A stretch of 7,499 bases of DNA from Armatimonadota bacterium (GTDB lineage Bacteria; Armatimonadota; UBA10988): the NCBI GenBank assembly GCA_016183835.1, contig JACPDV010000207.1, forward strand, positions 1-7,499, in the 5' to 3' direction. Both the position numbers and the translations under genes were made by a program. This document shows positions 4,568 through 7,499 of this stretch, piece after piece. The stretch's first letter is position 1. Every line of letters starts with the position of its first letter. The notes under the pieces were generated by a model. It did not search any database and was not told where the DNA came from. It saw only the letters and a list, made by a program, of their open reading frames with translations.

Positions 4568-6217
4568 CTACGGGCGCCGGCCGCGCAACAAGGATACCAG
4601 CACATACGCGGATCCGAGCCATCCCGCGGTCAAGGAGGCGATCGCCGCGGTCGGGTGCGCGGGGTAGAGCAGCGCCCCGGCGGTCCACGCCCCGGCCACG
4701 AGCACCGCCAGCACCAGCCGGTCCACGACCCCGCCGAGCTGCTTCGCCGCCTGGTCGAGCTGCGGCGTGTCCATGCGCACCCGCAGGCTGCCCGTCTCGA
4801 TCCGGTTGAGGATGGCGCTAAGCTGCCGCGGCGCGGCCATCGCCAGGCGCTGCGTCTGGCGCAGCGACGAGGCCACCTCCTGCGCCACCTTGGACGGGTC
4901 GAGCCGCTCACCGGCCAGCCGCTTGACCACCGGCTGGAATGCCGCGCGCAGGTCGAACTCCGGATCCAGCTCGGTGCAGGTGCCCTCGGTGACCACCAGC
5001 ACCTTGACCAACAGCGGCAACTCGGCGGGCATCCGCACGTGGTGCTCGTAGCTCAGCTCCAGGATCCGGTGGAGCACCTCGCCGAGCGGGAAATCGCGCC
5101 GCGGAAGGTAGAAGTAGCGGTCCAGCGCGCGGCCGAGGTCGTGGCGGAAACGCTCCAGGTGGGAGTCGTCGTCGACCAGCCCGAGGTGGCAGATCTCCTC
5201 GGCCAGCGCCTCCACGTCCTGCGTCACGATGGCGATGAAGATGCCGCCCAGGCTCTCGCGGAGCGAGCGGCTGAGGATCCCCACCTGCCCCCAATCGACG
5301 ATCCCCAGCGAGCCGTCGGGATAGACGAGCAGATTGCCCGGGTGCGGGTCGGTGTGGAAGAAGCCGTCGACCAGGATCTGCTGGAGCACGGCATTGGCCA
5401 GCCGGGAGGCGACGGCGCCGCGCAGCTCGGCGGGCGGCTGCGACGGGTCGCTGAGCGGCTTGCCGTCGAGCATCTCGGTGGTGAGCACGCGGCTGGTGGT
5501 GTACTTCCAGTGGACCTTGGCGATGCGGATGGCGTCGCCGGCGCCGAGCGCCTGGGCGGCGCGCTCGGCGTTGTGACCCTCGATGGTGTAGACCAGCTCG
5601 TCGCGCAGCGTGCGCGCCAGCTCCTCCACGAGCGCCTTGAGATCGAGGTGCCGGGCCTGGGCGACGCGGCCCTGGGAGAGTTCCGCGAGGTCGCCGAGGG
5701 CGCTCAGATCACGCTCCACGAGCCGCCCGATGCCGGGCCGCTGGACCTTGATTGCCACCACCTCGCCGCCGTGGAGCACGGCGCGGTGGACCTGGCCAAG
5801 GGAGGCTGCCGCCACAGGCTCGGGGGCGAAGCTCTCGAACAGCACCTCGAGGCTGGCGCCCAGCTCGGCCTCCACCACGTCCCGCACATCGGCGAAGGCG
5901 AGCGGGCTGACCTCGTCACGGAGCTTGCGCAGGGCGTCGATGATCCAGGGCGGGAGGAGGTCGTGACGCGTGCTGAGGAGCTGCCCGGCCTTGACGAAGG
6001 TGGGGCCCAGCTCCTCGATGGCGCGGCGCAGGCGCTCGCCGGTGGTGAGCTGGGCCACGTCCGGGTGGGTCCGCTCCTCGCCGCGCCGGAAGTGGCGGAG
6101 GAACCGGGCCGGCAGCCGCCAGGCGCCCCGGAACAGCCCGCCGAGCCCGAACCGCACCGCCACCGCGATGATCTGGCGGATGCGCCGGAGATTGCGGAAA
6201 CGCTCGAGCAGCCTCAC
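4568..6217 (-). CDS. UbiB/AarF (ABC1/ADCK) family atypical kinase-like protein, membrane-anchored
   Basis: A 549-residue UbiB-family protein. Members are atypical protein-kinase-like ATPases linked to ubiquinone or other isoprenoid lipid metabolism; the actual substrate here is unknown. Visible motifs: KxGQ at K76-A-G-Q79 (PTFVKAGQLLSTRHDLLP), the alanine-rich loop AAASLGQVHRA (136-146), the lysine K157 in VAIKVQRPG, the catalytic segment H288-T-D290-P-H-P-G-N295 and the metal-binding D308 in IVDWGQ (DWG in place of DFG). The ExD motif reads E207-L-V209 (DELVYTIEGHNAER), so its aspartate is replaced by valine. Two hydrophobic helices at the C terminus (about 497-517 and 522-544) form a membrane hairpin, as usual in bacterial members. 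The start is GTG at 6217, 9 bases after the upstream stop, behind a GGGG-containing stretch. It is followed by rbfA after 18 bases. Confidence 0.92.
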   Translation of the reverse strand: MRLLERFRNLRRIRQIIAVAVRFGLGGLFRGAWRLPARFLRHFRRGEERTHPDVAQLTTGERLRRAIEELGPTFVKAGQLLSTRHDLLPPWIIDALRKLRDEVSPLAFADVRDVVEAELGASLEVLFESFAPEPVAAASLGQVHRAVLHGGEVVAIKVQRPGIGRLVERDLSALGDLAELSQGRVAQARHLDLKALVEELARTLRDELVYTIEGHNAERAAQALGAGDAIRIAKVHWKYTTSRVLTTEMLDGKPLSDPSQPPAELRGAVASRLANAVLQQILVDGFFHTDPHPGNLLVYPDGSLGIVDWGQVGILSRSLRESLGGIFIAIVTQDVEALAEEICHLGLVDDDSHLERFRHDLGRALDRYFYLPRRDFPLGEVLHRILELSYEHHVRMPAELPLLVKVLVVTEGTCTELDPEFDLRAAFQPVVKRLAGERLDPSKVAQEVASSLRQTQRLAMAAPRQLSAILNRIETGSLRVRMDTPQLDQAAKQLGGVVDRLVLAVLVAGAWTAGALLYPAHPTAAIASLTAGWLGSAYVLVSLLRGRRP

Positions 6218-6226
6218 CGCCGCCCC

Positions 6227-6553
6227 CTAGAGCTCGGGCGCCGGCTCGAACGCCGGGGCCGCGGGCGGTCCTGCGGCGGCGGCTTCGAGCACGGCCACGC
6301 GGGCCACGAGGGCCTCGTACTCGGCACGGCGGACGAGCCCGGCGCGGGCAACCGCAGAGTCGGCCTCCGTGCGGAGCGAAGCGGCCAGATCGTCGCACCA
6401 CCGCCGGGCGCGCTCGGCCAGCTCCTTGGCGCGGGCCCGCCGGTCGGCCTCCGGCTCGCCGGCGGCCAGGTTGTCGAAGAGGTCTTCGGCAGCTTCTTTC
6501 GAAAGGAGGAGGGCCCCCAGCCCCAGCTCGAGGGAGCGCCGCAGCAGACTCAC
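6227..6553 (-). CDS. Small phasin-like coiled-coil protein
   Basis: A 108-residue protein of the pattern seen in short phasin/PHA-granule-associated-like proteins. An amphipathic, leucine-rich N terminus (SLLRRSLELGLGALLLSKEAAE) comes first. A long helix with heptad character follows (about 18-70), then the characteristic end GLVRRAEYEALVARVAVLEA (72-91), and an Ala/Pro-rich tail (92-108). Phasins coat polyhydroxyalkanoate granules, but many small homologues lie in genomes without PHA genes, so the role is uncertain. The start is GTG at 6553, chosen because AAGGAG stands 6 bases upstream. The reading frame stays open to 6616, but that extension has no ribosome-binding site and spans the likely promoter. 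This gene leads the minus-strand block with UbiB, RbfA and TruB. Confidence 0.72.
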   Translation of the reverse strand: MSLLRRSLELGLGALLLSKEAAEDLFDNLAAGEPEADRRARAKELAERARRWCDDLAASLRTEADSAVARAGLVRRAEYEALVARVAVLEAAAAGPPAAPAFEPAPEL

Positions 6554-6570
6554 GGTGGTCTCCTTGGTGC

Positions 6571-6599
6571 TTGTGGCCAGGCTCGGATTGTAACACAAT
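6571..6599 (+). promoter_or_regulatory. Possible overlapping promoter toward the sigma factor gene
   Basis: TTGTGG (6571-6576) and CACAAT (6594-6599) are separated by 17 bases and match the housekeeping consensus in three and four positions. The leader to the sigma gene would be about 70 bases. The two -10 boxes lie back to back within the palindrome at 6587-6599. Confidence 0.35.
6587..6599. promoter_or_regulatory. Palindromic operator candidate ATTGT-AAC-ACAAT
   Basis: Five-base perfect arms flank a 3-base centre. The site covers the -10 boxes of both divergent promoters, so a dimeric regulator bound here could control both transcription units. No regulator is identified. Confidence 0.4.
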
Positions 6600-6615
6600 G
6601 GCGGAGTGGGGTACA
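6587..6615 (-). promoter_or_regulatory. Likely promoter of the phasin-ubiB-rbfA-truB block
   Basis: On the minus strand TACAAT (6592-6587) is a good -10 box, preceded by TG one base upstream, giving the extended -10 form TGTTACAAT. Seventeen bases further up, TGTACC (6615-6610) matches the -35 consensus in only three positions. Transcription would start near 6580, about 27 bases before the GTG at 6553. This AT-rich patch stands out in a very GC-rich surrounding. Confidence 0.55.
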
Positions 6616-6649
6616 TCCATCCTAGGGAGCCTGCCGCGGCGCAGGTGGT

Positions 6650-6673
6650 GACGCCCCGGCCCCCGGGGGAGTC
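6650..6673 (+). promoter_or_regulatory. Hairpin that may hide the sigma factor ribosome-binding site
   Basis: GAC (6650-6652) can pair with GTC (6671-6673) and CCCC (6654-6657) with GGGG (6666-6669), around an 8-base loop with one internal mismatch. An alternative is the self-complementary CCCCCGGGGG at 6660-6669. Both would occlude GGGGGAG (6665-6671), the only Shine-Dalgarno-like sequence before the ATG at 6676. Because the region is GC-rich, chance pairing is possible. Confidence 0.35.
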
Positions 6674-6675
6674 GC

Positions 6676-7284
6676 ATGGTGTGGAGCGGAAGGGTGCTTG
6701 AGGTGGAACAGACGGCCGGCGCCCGGCGCGACGAGTTCGATCGGCTCATCGCTCCCCTGCTGAAGCCGCTCTACAACTCCGCCCTGGGCTTTGTCCGCGA
6801 CCCCTCCGAGGCCGAGGACGCGGTGATGGATACCGTCGTCCGCGCCTATCGTTCCTTTGATCAGTTCGAGCGGGGAACCAACTTCAAAGCCTGGGTGTTC
6901 CGGATCCTGACCAATCACTGCATCAACCGCTTCCGGAGACGGGAGCGGGAGCCGGATGCGGTGGCGTATGACGACGTCGAGCGCGAGGCGGAGATGCTGG
7001 CCAGCCAGCAGCAAAGCCCGAGCGTCCTGCCCGATGAGGCGCTTCTCGGCCGCATGCTCGACGAAGAGGTGCTGGAGGCGGTGAAAGGGCTCCCCGAGGA
7101 GTTCCGCGCCGTGGTGGTGCTCTCGGACCTACAGGAGTACACCTACCGGGAGATCGCGGACATCTTGGCGATCCCCATCGGCACCGTGCGGTCGCGGCTC
7201 TTCCGTGGCCGGCGGCTCCTCCAGAAGGCCCTCGCCGGATACGCCGTCGAACGTGGTTTGATCCAGGAGGCGGACCTTGGCTGA
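6676..7284 (+). CDS. ECF (RpoE-like) RNA polymerase sigma factor
   Basis: A 202-residue group 4 sigma factor. Region 2 spans about 22-90: LIAPLLKPLYNSALGFVRDP, SEAEDAVMDTVVRAY (the core-binding and -10 recognition helices), FKAWVFRILTNHCINRFRRR. A variable acidic linker (about 91-130) leads to region 4 (about 131-186): VLEAVKGLPEEFRAVVVLSD, then the helix-turn-helix YREIADILAIPIGTVRSRLFRGRRLL that reads the -35 element. The ATG at 6676 has GGGGGAG only 4 bases away. The GTG codons at 6679, 6694 or 6703 are alternative starts, since the first 15 or so residues are not part of the conserved domain. The gene overlaps the next by 8 bases, the usual arrangement with an anti-sigma factor. Confidence 0.93.
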   Translation: MVWSGRVLEVEQTAGARRDEFDRLIAPLLKPLYNSALGFVRDPSEAEDAVMDTVVRAYRSFDQFERGTNFKAWVFRILTNHCINRFRRREREPDAVAYDDVEREAEMLASQQQSPSVLPDEALLGRMLDEEVLEAVKGLPEEFRAVVVLSDLQEYTYREIADILAIPIGTVRSRLFRGRRLLQKALAGYAVERGLIQEADLG

Positions 7285-7499
7285 ACGTCGACCGCAGCCC
7301 TCCGACGAGCTGCTCTCGGCCTATCACGACGGCGCGCTGGACCCCGCGGATGTGCGTGAGGTGGAGGCCGCCCTGGCGGCTTCGCCTGAGCTCCGGCTGC
7401 GGAGCGCCTCGCTCCGCGCGCTCAAGCTGTGCGTCAGCCGGGCTCTCGACGTGCCGCTCCCCGCCGCGCTCGAGGCGCGCCTCGCCGCGCGGCTCGACG
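7277..7499 (+). CDS. Likely anti-sigma factor, N-terminal part, zinc-ligand-less (runs off the window)
   Basis: The 74 residues visible begin MAERRPQPSDELLSAYHDGA and match the N-terminal anti-sigma domain pattern (ELLSAY.DG.L.PA....VE..LA..PE.R), in which a short helical domain holds the sigma factor inactive. The zinc-binding H-x3-C-x2-C ligands of ZAS-type anti-sigma factors are absent: the segment reads EAALAASPELR (30-40), with Ala, Ser and Leu in their places. The start is TTG at 7277, supported by AGGAGG at 7265-7270 with 6 bases spacing. Coding overlaps the sigma stop by 8 bases, implying translational coupling. Whether a membrane segment or another domain follows is not visible. Confidence 0.75.
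   Translation, partial: MAERRPQPSDELLSAYHDGALDPADVREVEAALAASPELRLRSASLRALKLCVSRALDVPLPAALEARLAARLD

Noticed and set aside
4130..6625. Long plus-strand open frame (831 codons) antisense to ubiB-like and rbfA
   Set aside because: It has no recognisable domain, low-complexity composition rich in Gly, Ala, Glu and Arg, and full overlap with well-supported genes on the other strand.

Overview
This is a high-GC bacterial chromosomal window holding eight protein genes of cellular type and one complete insertion sequence. The phylum cannot be fixed. GC-rich codon use, PolX with helix-hairpin-helix repeats, a phasin-like protein beside a UbiB kinase and a RpoE-like ECF sigma factor suggest a soil or environmental lineage such as Gemmatimonadota, Acidobacteriota or Rokubacteria-like bacteria. 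That placement is a low-confidence inference.

Layout. At the left edge lies the 5' part of a family X DNA polymerase gene (minus strand, running off the window). It is divergent from a zinc-less medium-chain dehydrogenase gene (661-1641, plus). An IS110-family element of the IS1111 type follows (about 1677-3199), with an intact 371-residue DEDD/serine transposase and about 320 bases of structured non-coding right end. Next comes a pair of inverted palindromic repeats (to 3277). A four-gene minus-strand block then occupies 6553 down to 3274, in transcription order: phasin-like protein, UbiB/AarF kinase-like protein, rbfA, truB. At the right edge, divergent from this block, are an ECF sigma factor gene (6676-7284) and, overlapping its end, the start of its likely anti-sigma factor, cut by the window edge.

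The most interesting part is the insertion sequence and its target. The element carries perfect 13-bp inverted repeats a few bases inside its ends. Removing 1677-3199 rebuilds a 25-base palindromic repeat that matches, with one mismatch, an intact inverted copy at 3253-3277. The element has therefore inserted into a REP-like palindrome. Downstream of the transposase, bases 2957-3027 fold into a stem, an internal loop and an apical hairpin. The two sides of the loop carry short segments complementary to opposite strands of exactly this target, each including the dinucleotide at the insertion point. This is the layout expected for the target-binding loop of a bridge RNA (seekRNA). A -35-like TTGACA near the right end points outward and could form a promoter only when the element circularises.

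The remaining genes are housekeeping. RbfA and TruB act in 30S subunit maturation and tRNA pseudouridine-55 formation. The UbiB protein is membrane-anchored and atypical in its ExD motif. The sigma/anti-sigma pair is a standard regulatory module whose anti-sigma factor lacks the zinc-finger ligands.
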